The notes: generated by a model not told the origin, from the letters alone. A stretch of DNA of 64,000 nucleotides from Akkermansia massiliensis (GCF_018847375.1 NZ_CP072036.1:2232001-2296000); one strand, 5' to 3'; positions 21,924 to 31,588 are shown, numbered from the stretch's first letter. Numbers and translations are program-made.

Positions 21924-23805
21924 TAAGGTTTACGCCGATTTGATGATCTCAAACGGCAACATAGCAACGCTGGATGAACGCGGAACGATGGCCCGCGCCG
22001 TCGCCGTCAAGGATGGAAAGATACTGGCCGTGGGGTCCGACGAGGACGTTGCCCAGTACAAGGGGCCGGATACCCAGGTGATCGACGCCGGGAAAAAGAC
22101 CGTCATTCCCGGCCTGAACGATTCCCACTTGCACGTGATCCGCGGCGGCCTGAATTACAATATGGAACTGCGCTGGGACGGCGTGCCCTCCCTGGCGGAC
22201 GCCATGCGCATGCTCAAGGAGCAGGCCCGCAGAACGCCGCCGGGACAGTGGGTGCGCGTGGTGGGCGGCTGGAGCGAGTTCCAGTTTGCCGAACGCCGGA
22301 TGCCTACGCTGGAGGAGATTAATGAGGCGGCGCCGGATACGCCCGTTTTTGTGCTTCACCTGTACTGCCGCGCCATGCTCAACAAGGCCGCCCTGCGCGC
22401 CTGCGGGTATACGAAGGATACGCCCAACCCTCCGGGCGGGGAAATCCAGCACGACAGCGAGGGCAATCCCACCGGCCTGCTGATTGCGCGGCCAAACGCC
22501 ACCATTCTTTACGCCACGCTGGCCAAGGGGCCCAAACTGCCCCTGGAACACCAGATCAATTCCACCCGGCATTTCATGAAAGAACTTAACCGCCTGGGCC
22601 TGACCAGCATCATTGATGCGGGAGGCGGCTATCAGAATTACCCGGAGGACTACCAGGTGATTGAAGAGCTGCACAAGCGCGGGGAAATGACCGTGCGGAT
22701 TGCCTACAATCTGTTTACCCAAAGGCCCAAGGAAGAGAAGGAGGACTTTGCCAAATGGATCAGGATGACCAGGCCGGGAGAGGGGGACGATTATTACCGC
22801 TGCAACGGAGCGGGTGAAATGCTCGTCTTTTCCGCCGCGGACTTTGAGGACTTTCTGGAGCCGCGTCCGGACCTTCCCGGAGACATGGAATCCGAACTCA
22901 AGGGGGTGGTCAGCCTGCTGGCCGCCAACAAATGGCCTTTCCGGCTGCACGCCACGTACAATGAGAGCATCTCCCGCTTTCTGGACGTGTATGAAGAAGT
23001 GAACCGGGAGATTCCCTTTGACGGCCTGCACTGGTTCTTCGACCACTGCGAGACCATTGACGAGAAGAATCTGGAACGCGTCAAGGCGCTGGGCGGGGGC
23101 ATTGCCGTGCAGTGCCGCATGGCCTACCAGGGGGAATATTTCATGGACCGCTACGGCAAGGAGGCGGCGGAACATACGCCGCCCGTGCGCAGAATGCTGG
23201 AAATGGGCATTCCCGTAGGGGCCGGAACGGATGCCACGCGCGTGGCGAGCTACAATCCATGGGTTTCCCTGTACTGGCTGACCACCGGGAAGACCGTGGG
23301 CGGAGAACCGATGTACCGGGAGGAAGACTGTCTTTCCCGTGAGGAAGCCCTCCGGCTTTATACGCAGGGGAGCACCTGGTTTTCCTCCGAGACGGGGAAA
23401 AAAGGAGCGATTGTTCCCGGTCAACTGGCAGACATGGTCGTGCTGAGCGAAGATTATTTCTCCGTTCCGGAAGAGGAGATCAAGGGAATAGAATCCGTGC
23501 TGACCGTCATGGACGGCAAAATCGTTTATGCCGCGGGACCGTTCAAGGATTTGGACCCGGCGCCCATTCCGGTGCTGCCCGAGTGGTCCCCCATTGCCGT
23601 GTTCGGCGGATACGGTGCTCCCCTGGACCCGAAGAAGGCGGCCAGGGCCGGCGTGCCTTTCCAGCAGGAGCACCGGCATTCCTCACACTGCCATGAACAC
23701 GGCTGCATGCATTCCGCGTTCATGCTGATGGAGGGCGCGGCGAATGCGTCGCGGCCCAGGTATTCCGATTTCTGGGGCTCCGGGTGTGGTTGCTTCGCAT
23801 TCTGA
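21898..23805 (+). CDS. YtcJ-like metal-dependent amidohydrolase with Cys/His-rich tail
   Basis: 635 residues, amidohydrolase family 3. The N-terminal composite domain (ADLMISNGNIATLD) leads to the first metal motif GLNDSHLHVIRGG. Later family motifs are LGLTSIIDAGGGY, FDHCETIDEKNLERVKALGG, GAGTDATRVASYNPW and GQLADMVVLSEDY. No signal peptide is visible. The last about 45 residues are unusual: HRHSSHCHEHGCMH and, at the very end, GSGCGCFAF, a putative extra metal-binding tail. Family members hydrolyse N-substituted amides or formyl/acyl groups, but specificity varies too much to assign one here. It is third gene of the operon and is closed by a strong terminator at 23829. Confidence 0.88.
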   Translation: MMKTMKNNDKVYADLMISNGNIATLDERGTMARAVAVKDGKILAVGSDEDVAQYKGPDTQVIDAGKKTVIPGLNDSHLHVIRGGLNYNMELRWDGVPSLADAMRMLKEQARRTPPGQWVRVVGGWSEFQFAERRMPTLEEINEAAPDTPVFVLHLYCRAMLNKAALRACGYTKDTPNPPGGEIQHDSEGNPTGLLIARPNATILYATLAKGPKLPLEHQINSTRHFMKELNRLGLTSIIDAGGGYQNYPEDYQVIEELHKRGEMTVRIAYNLFTQRPKEEKEDFAKWIRMTRPGEGDDYYRCNGAGEMLVFSAADFEDFLEPRPDLPGDMESELKGVVSLLAANKWPFRLHATYNESISRFLDVYEEVNREIPFDGLHWFFDHCETIDEKNLERVKALGGGIAVQCRMAYQGEYFMDRYGKEAAEHTPPVRRMLEMGIPVGAGTDATRVASYNPWVSLYWLTTGKTVGGEPMYREEDCLSREEALRLYTQGSTWFSSETGKKGAIVPGQLADMVVLSEDYFSVPEEEIKGIESVLTVMDGKIVYAAGPFKDLDPAPIPVLPEWSPIAVFGGYGAPLDPKKAARAGVPFQQEHRHSSHCHEHGCMHSAFMLMEGAANASRPRYSDFWGSGCGCFAF

Positions 23806-23828
23806 CGGTAAATGATGCGAAGCTTCCT

Positions 23829-23862
23829 GCGCCCCGTCTCCCTGGTGGGACGGGGCGCTTTT
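23829..23862 (+). terminator. Rho-independent terminator
   Basis: GCGCCCCGTC (23829-23838) and GACGGGGCGC (23849-23858) form a perfect 10-bp stem followed by TTTT, 23 bases after the amidohydrolase stop. Confidence 0.9.
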
Positions 23863-23912
23863 GCCTTTCCCGGAAGGGGTAGGGAATAAGGCTGCGGTTT
23901 TTCCTGCTGGAG

Positions 23913-24200
23913 TTACAGCACTTCCCGGTACAGGGAAATTTCAATGGCTTCCTCCGTCATGTCGCTCAGGAGTGGGATGATGCGCTGGAAATGCTCGGAA
24001 TCCGCATGAACGTCCACGGCGGCCTGGTCCTTCCATTCTTCAATGAATGTCAGGATATTAGGGTCATCAATGTCCTCATACAGGTGGTAGGAAACGTTGC
24101 CGGCTTCCGCACGGCTGTTTTCCACCAGTTCCCGGGCGGTGGCGATGAATTCTTCCCTGGCTCCTGCTTTGACGATGCTTTTGGCTGTAATCTTAATCAT
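23913..24200 (-). CDS. Putative quinol monooxygenase (YgiN-like, ABM domain)
   Basis: 95-residue single-domain ABM protein. It starts ITAKSIVKAGAREEFIATA, contains the typical GNVSYHLYEDIDDPNILTFI core and the His of VHADSEHFQRI, and ends soon after. Such proteins are homodimeric alpha/beta barrels that oxidise quinols or act on small aromatics. It is monocistronic and faces the preceding operon, which also encodes an ABM-domain protein. Cytoplasmic. Confidence 0.85.
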   Translation of the reverse strand: MIKITAKSIVKAGAREEFIATARELVENSRAEAGNVSYHLYEDIDDPNILTFIEEWKDQAAVDVHADSEHFQRIIPLLSDMTEEAIEISLYREVL

Positions 24201-24277
24201 GGCTATGGCTGTTTTGGCCGTATCCAGAGTAAGGGAGCGGGAGAGCCCGTGTCAACGACCCTTTTGAGGCGTTCCGG

Positions 24278-25264
24278 TCATGGCTGCGTATCCTTCAGGA
24301 TTTTCAGAACATAGGCGCGCGTTGTATCCGTATGCTCCGCGCCGCGTATGCAGGAAAGCCCCTGGTAGAGCCCCACCGTTTCCAGGCGCAGGTCCATATC
24401 CTGTCCATCCAGATCCTCCCGGGTGGGTGGGGGATAATTGGAGGCGGGACCGCTCAGGGACTTCATCCGCATGGTATCCATGTTGAACAGGCAGCTTTGC
24501 ATGCCATTGGTGAATATCAAGCTGCCCTGGCGTTGTTTTTCCTCCGGCCGCAGCCTGTAAATGGTGATGGCGCTTTCCCCGCCGGGATTGATCAGGATGG
24601 CGGGGAAAACATGCTTATCCCCGCCTTTCTCCCGGACGGTCAGGTCAAAGTCGCATTCTCCGAAAAACCTGTTGGTGACACGGGAGGAGATATGGACCTC
24701 CACGGGCACTTCCTGCGGCAGGGGAACAAGGGTGGCAGCAGACAGCGCGGACCCCGGCGGGAGTTCCGGAACCGGGAAGGGTACGGTGATGATGTCAATA
24801 ACGCAACTGATGACGCCGATCAGCACGAACAGCAGGATGCCCTTGTTCCGGAGCTGGACGGGAAGCAACTTCCGGGATTCCCCCGGATAAAGCTTGCTGG
24901 CGGATTTGTCCTGCTGCAGGCAGTATTCGGTCAGGCGTGAAATGACGGCCAGGGCGCAGGCCATGGCTGCCAGCCATGCAAGCGTGAAGGCCAGGTCCTC
25001 CACCATGGGACCCGTGGTGAAAAAGCTGAATAACCAGATGATGAAGGCCGTCAGCAGGAGAAAGACGACCAGGAAGGCCATGCAGCCGAAGGGCGCCGTG
25101 GAGACGGGAATCCAGCGCCTGCCGCGCTTGCCGCAGGCGCGCAGAATGAGGATGGCAATAAAAAAAGCAACAATTGCCAGCGTAGAATAAAAATGTTGAA
25201 ACAGGTAATCGAGCATGGCATGCGGGGAAAACTTGGATAGTAGCTGGTCGGGGACCGATTTCAT
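24278..25264 (-). CDS. Membrane protein of unknown function
   Basis: 328 residues from the ATG at 25264; 25294 and 25216 are possible alternatives. About four hydrophobic segments lie in the first half (around 25-45, 60-85, 90-115 and 140-160 of this version). The second half (about 165-328) is soluble and beta-rich, with DFDLTVREKGGDKHVFPAI and IYRLRPEEKQRQGSLIF, and probably lies on one side of the membrane. I do not recognise a family. It is monocistronic with AT-rich sequence upstream. Confidence 0.65.
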   Translation of the reverse strand: MKSVPDQLLSKFSPHAMLDYLFQHFYSTLAIVAFFIAILILRACGKRGRRWIPVSTAPFGCMAFLVVFLLLTAFIIWLFSFFTTGPMVEDLAFTLAWLAAMACALAVISRLTEYCLQQDKSASKLYPGESRKLLPVQLRNKGILLFVLIGVISCVIDIITVPFPVPELPPGSALSAATLVPLPQEVPVEVHISSRVTNRFFGECDFDLTVREKGGDKHVFPAILINPGGESAITIYRLRPEEKQRQGSLIFTNGMQSCLFNMDTMRMKSLSGPASNYPPPTREDLDGQDMDLRLETVGLYQGLSCIRGAEHTDTTRAYVLKILKDTQP

Positions 25265-26541
25265 GCCAGTTTCCGAAAAAATATCCGGAAACAAGCCGTT
25301 TTTACATGATGAAATGATAGGCGTCGAATTTTGGAGCTCTTTATCATTTTAGCCTTTTTTCACCCTTGCTTGCAAGATTTTTCATTTCCTTGTTTCCCGC
25401 TATTTGAATTTAATATGCCGGAAAAGAATTATTCTACAATTGAATATGGAGGAAAAGCCGGTTCCATCATCTTCCAGAGAGGAAACAGGGCGCAGGGCTA
25501 GCGGAAGAAAAGGGTGTTGCGGAATTGCGGGTTACAAAACAACGGGAAACGGCACAAAGGAGTTTCCCATCCCCGTGAAGCCGAAAAGTGATTCATATCC
25601 CCGTCCCGGAGTTCTGTACCGTCTCCGTTCCGGCTCCTCCTTGGGGGGGACGGATTGCCAGGGGAGCCTTTTCTTCGGGTCCAGCTCACTTTTATTGAAA
25701 GATAAATGATAACGGGAAGAAAAGTTTTAAACTTGTTGGCAATGAGTGTTTTTTATCTTGATGTGGAGTTTTGGCGCAGGTGATTTCTGAACCAAAAGTT
25801 TATCTTGTTGTTCCGTTTTATTCCCTGGGGGAAAGGTGATTGAGGGCCGGATTATATTCAAAAGAAAAGGAAGCTGACTTTATGAGGGCACTTGCAGAAA
25901 TATCGGGAAAAATGTTCCTCTGTCGCGCTAATATAAGACCGGAAAATGAATAAAATGGAATTTAAAACTTTATTTCAAACATTTCTAAGAAAGTGCAAAT
26001 AAATTCGTTAAAGATGATAGTGGAAAGTTTATCGAGAGATTAAACGGGAAGCCGGTTTTTTCCATAATTATCCGGGCGCGGAGAAGAAATTGAATGGAGA
26101 AAATAAAGTTCATGGATGAGGAAACAGGCCGATTCCTTTCCCGAATTTATTTTTCTCTTCCGGATGATGAAGGGAACTATCGTTCCTGTTATTACGGTGT
26201 TCTTTTTAAGCCGGCACGGAAGGCCTCTTGGACTGGAGAAAAAGCAGTCATGGGTTGCATCCGCCTTCTCTTTTTTCATGTTCTTCCGCCCCTGCCGTGC
26301 CATTCAGCCTGTTTCCTGCCGGGATTTTTCTTTTTCAAGAAGTTGTACATACCTTATGGAAACAGCGTGAATGCCGCAGTTGCGGTCAATTATGCAATCT
26401 CCTTCCTGCGTATTTGCCTTGAGCCGGAAAAGGGGTTGGGCTAGTGGCTGGCCGAGTGTTTTACCTGGCCGGGAGAAGTTCCGGGTAGGCTGAATTCCTC
26501 TCTGTTATGGAAAATGGAGAAAAGGTGCTGCCAGAAAAAAG
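25265..26541. other. Long AT-rich gap without a convincing gene
   Basis: About 1.3 kb. Open frames at 25404-25709 and 26094-26444 (both plus) lack ribosome-binding sites, homologous-looking domains and GC-rich third positions, so I do not call them. Composition changes sharply from the flanking genes, as in decayed or horizontally acquired DNA. No repeats, tRNA or strong hairpins were seen. Confidence 0.5.
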
Positions 26542-27786
26542 CTATCCCTGTACCGGGTCCGCCAGCACTTTTTTGAGCTTCGCAAAGCGGGGCAGGGAGC
26601 ATTCCTTCTGCATGGCCGTTTCTCCCTGGATGAGGGGCAGAACGTAGTCGATGAACGGCTGTTCAACTCCATTGCCGCGGGTATTGATCCATTCACGGGG
26701 GACGAGTTTTTCCACGTTGGCCACGTCTCCCAGGCTGGTCAATTTGGTCTTGCAGGAGTAGATGCCGTTTTCCGTGCTCCGTTCGAAGGCGACCATCTTG
26801 TCCGTCTGGCCGGAAACGGCCGCTTCCACGGCGGCTTTCCCCGCCATGTAGGCTTCATCAATGTCCGTTTTGGAGGCCACGTGGGAGGCGCAGCGCTGGA
26901 GGAGGGAAAGTTCAATGCTCCTGACCTTGGCCCCGGTCTGCCGCTTGACGGATTCCGCCAGCATGGCGCCCAGTCCGCCCAGCTGCGTATGGCCGAAGAC
27001 GTCCCTGTCCCCGGATTCCGCGACAAAGCGGCCGTCCGCATATTGCACCCCTTCCGAGACGGCGACCATGCAGCTCCCGTTACGCTTGTAAATCCGGTCC
27101 ACATCCTGCCAGAATTCTTCCATGCGGAAGGGGACTTCCGGCAGGTAAACCAGGTCCGGTCCGGCGCCCGCATAAGTGGCCAGGGCGGCGGAACCGGCCA
27201 GCCATCCGGCGTGACGGCCCATGATTTCCACGATGGTGACACGCCCTTTGTCGTACACGCGGAGATCCTGGTGCACCTCCATGCAGGAGGTGGCGATGAA
27301 TTTGGCGGCGGAACCGAAGCCGGGGCAGTGGTCCGTGCCGTAAAGGTCGTTGTCAATGGTCTTGGGGATTCCGATCACGCGGCATTCATAGCCGGATTGC
27401 TGCATGAATTTGGATATCTTGTTGCAGGTATCCATGGAATCATTGCCGCCGTTGTAGAAAAAGTAACGTACATCGTACTTCCGGAACACCTCCAGCAGGC
27501 GGCGGTAGTCCGTATCATCCACGGCGGGATCCGCCATCCGGTAGCGGCAGGAGCCCAGGGCAGAGGCCGGGGTGTATTTCAGCAATTCCAGTTCCTCCGG
27601 GTCTTCCTGCGCCATATCGAACAGGCGTTCCTTCAGCACTCCTTCAATCCCGTTGGCGGCTCCCAGCACGCGGGTGACCGGTTCGCATTTCAGGGCCGTC
27701 TGGATGGCCCCCAGCGCGCTGGCATTGATGACGGCGGTGGGGCCGCCGGACTGGCCGATGATGCATGCTCCTTTCAATGGCTTCAT
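26542..27786 (-). CDS. 6-phosphofructokinase, pyrophosphate-type
   Basis: Phosphorylates fructose 6-phosphate in glycolysis (reversibly if PPi-dependent). 414 residues from the ATG at 27786 (MKPLKGACIIGQSGGPTAVI). The glycine-rich donor motif is GGNDSMDT, and the catalytic loop is IPKTIDNDL, where Lys after Pro is the residue typical of PPi-dependent enzymes. GTDHCPGFGSAAKFIA and EIMGRHAGWLAGS are the fructose-6-phosphate contact regions. An open frame continues 35 residues upstream but does not fit the family. PPi use is inferred from the residue pattern, not shown. Confidence 0.93.
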   Translation of the reverse strand: MKPLKGACIIGQSGGPTAVINASALGAIQTALKCEPVTRVLGAANGIEGVLKERLFDMAQEDPEELELLKYTPASALGSCRYRMADPAVDDTDYRRLLEVFRKYDVRYFFYNGGNDSMDTCNKISKFMQQSGYECRVIGIPKTIDNDLYGTDHCPGFGSAAKFIATSCMEVHQDLRVYDKGRVTIVEIMGRHAGWLAGSAALATYAGAGPDLVYLPEVPFRMEEFWQDVDRIYKRNGSCMVAVSEGVQYADGRFVAESGDRDVFGHTQLGGLGAMLAESVKRQTGAKVRSIELSLLQRCASHVASKTDIDEAYMAGKAAVEAAVSGQTDKMVAFERSTENGIYSCKTKLTSLGDVANVEKLVPREWINTRGNGVEQPFIDYVLPLIQGETAMQKECSLPRFAKLKKVLADPVQG

Positions 27787-28160
27787 GGGGGAAATGGTGG
27801 ATGGGAGAGTTCTGTGGAGCCCCGTTCCGCAGCGTGGGGGCCGGGGGATGAAATCAGAGTCGAACCTATCTGGAGCCCGGAGGGATGTCAAACATTATTG
27901 GTCTGCCGGAGGGACTCCCGCAGCCCGGGCGGAAGAGAGGGAAACGCCGGGCATCCGCTATTCGGTTTTCATGCTTTTCCGGGATGGCGGCCAGGTGTTC
28001 TCCCAAGGCGGGCGCCGCCGGTGGTCCGGTGGGTTTTGTGTGCGGAAGAGGCATGCGGAAATCCGTGCTGTACAGCCTGGGGCTTATTACCAGGGCACAG
28101 ATGGCGTTTACGCGCCTTTTTATGCCCATGGCGTCCCTTGTTTCTTCCGGGAAAGCGTAT
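27787..28160. other. Intergenic region upstream of phosphofructokinase
   Basis: Short open frames only; the promoter of the phosphofructokinase gene should be here. I see no distinctive structure. Confidence 0.4.
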
Positions 28161-29267
28161 TTATGCGGACGGCGGCGTGTGGCGCACGGAGACGGACTGC
28201 CCGGGGTAGATTTCCGGGATGACGGAGATGCTCTTGATGTTTTTGCCCGCAGTCAGGGCACGGAGCATCCGGATGAGCTTGTGAACCGTTTTTGTCTGGT
28301 TCTCCTCGTAATAAGTGATGGTGGGCAGCAGGCGCTCCATGAAGGGTTCATACGTCAGGCTGATCAGGCTGAGCTGGTCCGGAATGCTTAAAGAGCGGGC
28401 TTCCACCCAGGAAAGGAGGGGAACGATCTGGTTGCCCCGCGTAGCTACCAGGGCGGACATGTCCGGATGTTCCTTGAACGCTTTGGCGAGGTATTCAAAG
28501 AAAAGGGGCGTCTCAAACGGGGTGGGAATCAGCACGGGGTTCCAGCCCTTTTCCGCAAAGCTGAAAAAGCCCTTCTGCATTAACTGGTGGCCCTTCAACG
28601 GGTCCGGGGGGAGGCACAGGCCGACGGTCCGGTGCCCCTTGTTCCAGAGGTGCTGCGCCGCATGGTGCGTGGTGGCCGCCCAGTGGCGGTCCAGATAGGG
28701 CAGGTTGCTGCTCTGGTAGGAAGTGCCGCGCACGATGCAGGGAATGCCGTGCGTCTTGAACCAGAGCTGGGTCTGTTCCGAGGAGCGGTGGAGTATCCAG
28801 CAGACGCATTCGGATTTGGTCACCAGCTTGGCGAGACGCTTGTCCGGGTTGTTGCCTAAAATCCAGGGAGCTTCAAAAATGCGGACGCTGATGCCGTCTT
28901 CCTCCAGAATCTTGGAGATGGTGTACACCTCCGCCAGCACGCTTTGCGCCAGCCTCTTGAGGGGCTGGGGCGTCAGAAAGCCGATAATGCCCCTTTTTTC
29001 CTGAACAGGATGGGAGGGGACGGTTTTTCCCGCTCCTTCCTCCGTAGTTTTCAGGATGCGCCGCGGAACCTTGATGCGCGCGGGAGCGATCCATGCCTCC
29101 CTCTCCAGAAGAGCCAGAGCCTTTCTGACGGTCTCCCTCCCTACGGACAATCTGTGCCCGAGCTCCCGTTCGCCGGGCAGGATGTTGACCAGGCTGCCGC
29201 TGAGGATCATCTGTTTGATTTTATTGGCTACGGTTTCAACCAATGAAGATGCGGGCAACGAAGTCAT
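28161..29267 (-). CDS. GntR-type transcriptional regulator with LacI-like sensor domain
   Basis: 368 residues. The N-terminal winged helix-turn-helix (about 8-70) has the GntR pattern LPGERELGHRLSVGRETVRKALALLE. After a linker, residues about 90-368 form a periplasmic-binding-protein-like sensor domain of the LacI/GalR type: GIIGFLTPQP, HLWNKGHRTVGLCLPPDP, ALVATRGNQIVPLLSW and DQLSLISLTYEP. Such AraR-like chimeras usually respond to sugars. The neighbouring phosphofructokinase and the glycosidases in the window make a carbohydrate signal plausible. DNA target and ligand are unknown. Confidence 0.88.
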   Translation of the reverse strand: MTSLPASSLVETVANKIKQMILSGSLVNILPGERELGHRLSVGRETVRKALALLEREAWIAPARIKVPRRILKTTEEGAGKTVPSHPVQEKRGIIGFLTPQPLKRLAQSVLAEVYTISKILEEDGISVRIFEAPWILGNNPDKRLAKLVTKSECVCWILHRSSEQTQLWFKTHGIPCIVRGTSYQSSNLPYLDRHWAATTHHAAQHLWNKGHRTVGLCLPPDPLKGHQLMQKGFFSFAEKGWNPVLIPTPFETPLFFEYLAKAFKEHPDMSALVATRGNQIVPLLSWVEARSLSIPDQLSLISLTYEPFMERLLPTITYYEENQTKTVHKLIRMLRALTAGKNIKSISVIPEIYPGQSVSVRHTPPSA

Positions 29268-29679
29268 ACTCTTTTATATACGTACTGCCTTGCGTGAATT
29301 CGAGTCAATTGTAGGGATTGGTTCCGCAGCCAAATTCAGCGTGAATGTCCTTGTTGCGGTAAGTTGTTGGAATTCTGTAATCTAGATAAAAATATGAGTC
29401 CCTGGTCTTTTTTAATGTCGGAAAGTGGAGAAATCATGGGTAAAGGATATATTATTATCAATGGATTACATGTTTCCCGCGTTCGCAGGTGGGTGGTTTG
29501 TGATTATTTTATAAAATATTCATAATAAACATCTTGATTTATCTTTTCTGTCAAGCGGTGTCATTTTTTCATGCCGGTTGGCTCCGCATGCGGCGTGCCT
29601 CTCTCCGGGGAAGTGGCAGGAGGCATGCACGTATCAGCATGGATGATTACTGTCTCTTTTCCGGTGCTAAATCTGCTCA
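29268..29679. other. AT-rich boundary of accessory island
   Basis: No gene supported. The sequence becomes AT-rich right after the regulator start and precedes a group of accessory genes; it may contain promoters in both directions. No att-like repeat was found by eye. Confidence 0.4.
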
Positions 29680-30777
29680 ATGAAAGTGAATACCATACCG
29701 GGCGCGGCTTATGCGCTGACATGTACGGCAGCATGCTCTGTCCAGGCTCTTCTCTCCGATGCTTCTTGCCTGACTGTTCTGGAAACGGAAAACTCCGGAC
29801 AGTATATCTTTGTGGCCCCTACGGATGCGGTGGAGGTGTCCGACGAACATGCACTGGTAACACAGACTTTTAAAGTAGCCGCTCTGGGATTGGCTGCCCA
29901 GGGCGGCATTCGGCTGGGAGAAGATGCCGTTTTGAAAAATCTGACGGCGGAGGCGTCCACCTTTTCCGGAACCGTCAATGCCAACGGCGGTATCAATGCC
30001 GTATCCGCGCTTGCGGCCGGAGCCTCCAACACCGGCCTCAACGCGGGCAGCCACGCCGTCATGTCCGTTCTGAGGAATGTGTACCATCTGGACCATGCGA
30101 ACGGAACCGTTACCACCCTGGAGGGAAGCAACGTCAAGATGGAGCGTTCCTTGGCGGACTGGTGCGGGCTGTCCTGGGCGGGCACGCTGACGGCGCACAA
30201 ATGCGTCCTGGTCAAGTCTGCCGTCACCAATACCAATTACGGAGGAGCCATCAGCCCTGCCGGAACCGGCAGCTATGCGCTGGTGATGTCTCTGCTTTCC
30301 GGTGTGAATTTGGCCGCGACTCAAACTAAATTCGGCTGGACCGGGTATTCCGGAACCGTCACCGCCACAACGGTGGAGAATATTCCCGGACCGCTTTTTT
30401 ATGTGGATGCAGCCAGCAGAAAAGTGGTGGCCAGGTCCGGAGACGGACAGGTTGTAACGGAGCTTTCCTGGGCTGCCTTGAGCCTGGACTGGGTATCCCG
30501 GCTTGATTTGATTGCGGTTCCCTCTTCATCCGGTACCTGCAGTATTTATCTGGCCCGGCATACGGGGATAAGCTCCGGGCACGGGAACCACTACAATTTC
30601 AACCGCCGTCATCTTAATCCACAAGCTTATTACCTGGGGGAAGTTTCTCTGGGGCTCGTCAGCAATGACGTCCACTACGCTATTATAGATACTTGCTCCG
30701 CAGAGATGGCCATGTTCAGGGTAAGCGTCATCCAAGGGATTAATCCGGCTGACTATCTTAAAATAGAAACAATTTAA
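29680..30777 (+). CDS. Phage tail-fibre-like protein of unknown function
   Basis: 365 residues. No close family recognised. The stretch LTAEASTFSGTVNANGGINA followed by Ala/Gly/Ser/Thr-rich beta-type sequence (about 80-240) is the sort of segment found in phage tail fibre and tail spike proteins. The C-terminal part (about 270-365) is more compact, with HTGISSGHGNHYNFNRRHLN and SLGLVSNDVHYAIIDTCSAEMAMF. No convincing signal peptide. The stop is followed after one base by the ATG of a small partner, so the two are translated together. A tail-fibre/partner pair left from a prophage or a contractile-tail device is an inference. Confidence 0.55.
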   Translation: MKVNTIPGAAYALTCTAACSVQALLSDASCLTVLETENSGQYIFVAPTDAVEVSDEHALVTQTFKVAALGLAAQGGIRLGEDAVLKNLTAEASTFSGTVNANGGINAVSALAAGASNTGLNAGSHAVMSVLRNVYHLDHANGTVTTLEGSNVKMERSLADWCGLSWAGTLTAHKCVLVKSAVTNTNYGGAISPAGTGSYALVMSLLSGVNLAATQTKFGWTGYSGTVTATTVENIPGPLFYVDAASRKVVARSGDGQVVTELSWAALSLDWVSRLDLIAVPSSSGTCSIYLARHTGISSGHGNHYNFNRRHLNPQAYYLGEVSLGLVSNDVHYAIIDTCSAEMAMFRVSVIQGINPADYLKIETI

Positions 30778-30778
30778 C

Positions 30779-31189
30779 ATGAAAGAATTACAATTTTATT
30801 TCCCGCGACCCGGCAAGTGGGATGAATTCACGTTGACTGCCGTTTTCCCGGATATGGCGGGGTTTGTTCAGAATCAGCGCTACAGGCACCGGGAGCTGAC
30901 GCCGGAACAGTTGCAGGCTTTTTCCGAAGTAGTGTCCGCCCTTATCGTCCTGTCTGACGAATGGAAGGCCGTTCAGGCATGGGCGAGGCTGGATATGTGC
31001 ATGACCGGCACATCCACGGAGGGTAGTGAAGACATGGTCAAAACAGTGGAAGCGGTTACCCTGACCGTGGAAGCTGTCAATGGCCGGGGAGCCCGTAAAC
31101 TGTTCACCAACGCAAATTATCCAGAATTTACAATTCCGGAAGCGGGGGCGGTGGCGTTTTTCAAACATTTTACGGATAGCCGTCAATAG
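30779..31189 (+). CDS. Small partner of the tail-fibre-like gene
   Basis: 136 residues, no family recognised, no signal peptide or membrane segment. It begins KELQFYFPRPGKWDEFTLTA and is mostly alpha/beta in appearance. The ATG lies one base after the upstream stop, suggesting strict coupling, as for tail-fibre assembly chaperones or small virion proteins. That role is inference from gene order only. Confidence 0.5.
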   Translation: MKELQFYFPRPGKWDEFTLTAVFPDMAGFVQNQRYRHRELTPEQLQAFSEVVSALIVLSDEWKAVQAWARLDMCMTGTSTEGSEDMVKTVEAVTLTVEAVNGRGARKLFTNANYPEFTIPEAGAVAFFKHFTDSRQ

Positions 31190-31405
31190 CAGGCAGTCCA
31201 TCCGTTCTCGTTCAAGGGGGATGCCCGAAGGCGGGAACTTTCCGTTTTACGCCAATAGGCATGGATGCTCCGAATGGAGCAGGCGTCGCTGCATGCAGCT
31301 CATTTTTTAACCGCACAACGAGAGATTCAGCACGTCCGGATTCGCCATATTCGTCAGGAGCATGGACCATCTCTTTTCCTTATTCATTGCAATTCCTATA
31401 CAATT

Positions 31406-31588
31406 ATGAATATTCCAATTAAACGATTATTCGTCAACGGATTCCATAACATCTGCGAAGGCTCCGGAACGGAGCTTCTCCACCAGATCTGCGTCTGGCG
31501 CAAGATGGGACTGGAAGTGCCACACGTTTCTTCCAGGGATTGCCTGGGCACTCTTAACGAATTTTTTGAAATCATACCGCATGCCTGA
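31406..31588 (+). CDS. Short ORF resembling a glycosyltransferase N-terminus (truncated)
   Basis: 60 codons. NGFHNICEGSGTELLHQICVWRKMGLEV looks like the first beta-alpha-beta unit of a GT4-type glycosyltransferase (Gly-Ser-Gly-Thr-Glu loop, then a helix and the ..MGLEV strand), but the frame ends after HVSSRDCLGTLNEFFEI. It overlaps the next start in the arrangement ATGCCTGA. It is probably the remnant of a deleted transferase; a coupling leader peptide is also possible. Confidence 0.35.
   Translation: MNIPIKRLFVNGFHNICEGSGTELLHQICVWRKMGLEVPHVSSRDCLGTLNEFFEIIPHA

Noticed and set aside
26094..26444. 116-codon ORF in the AT-rich gap
   Set aside because: No ribosome-binding site, no domain, odd composition; not enough to call a gene.
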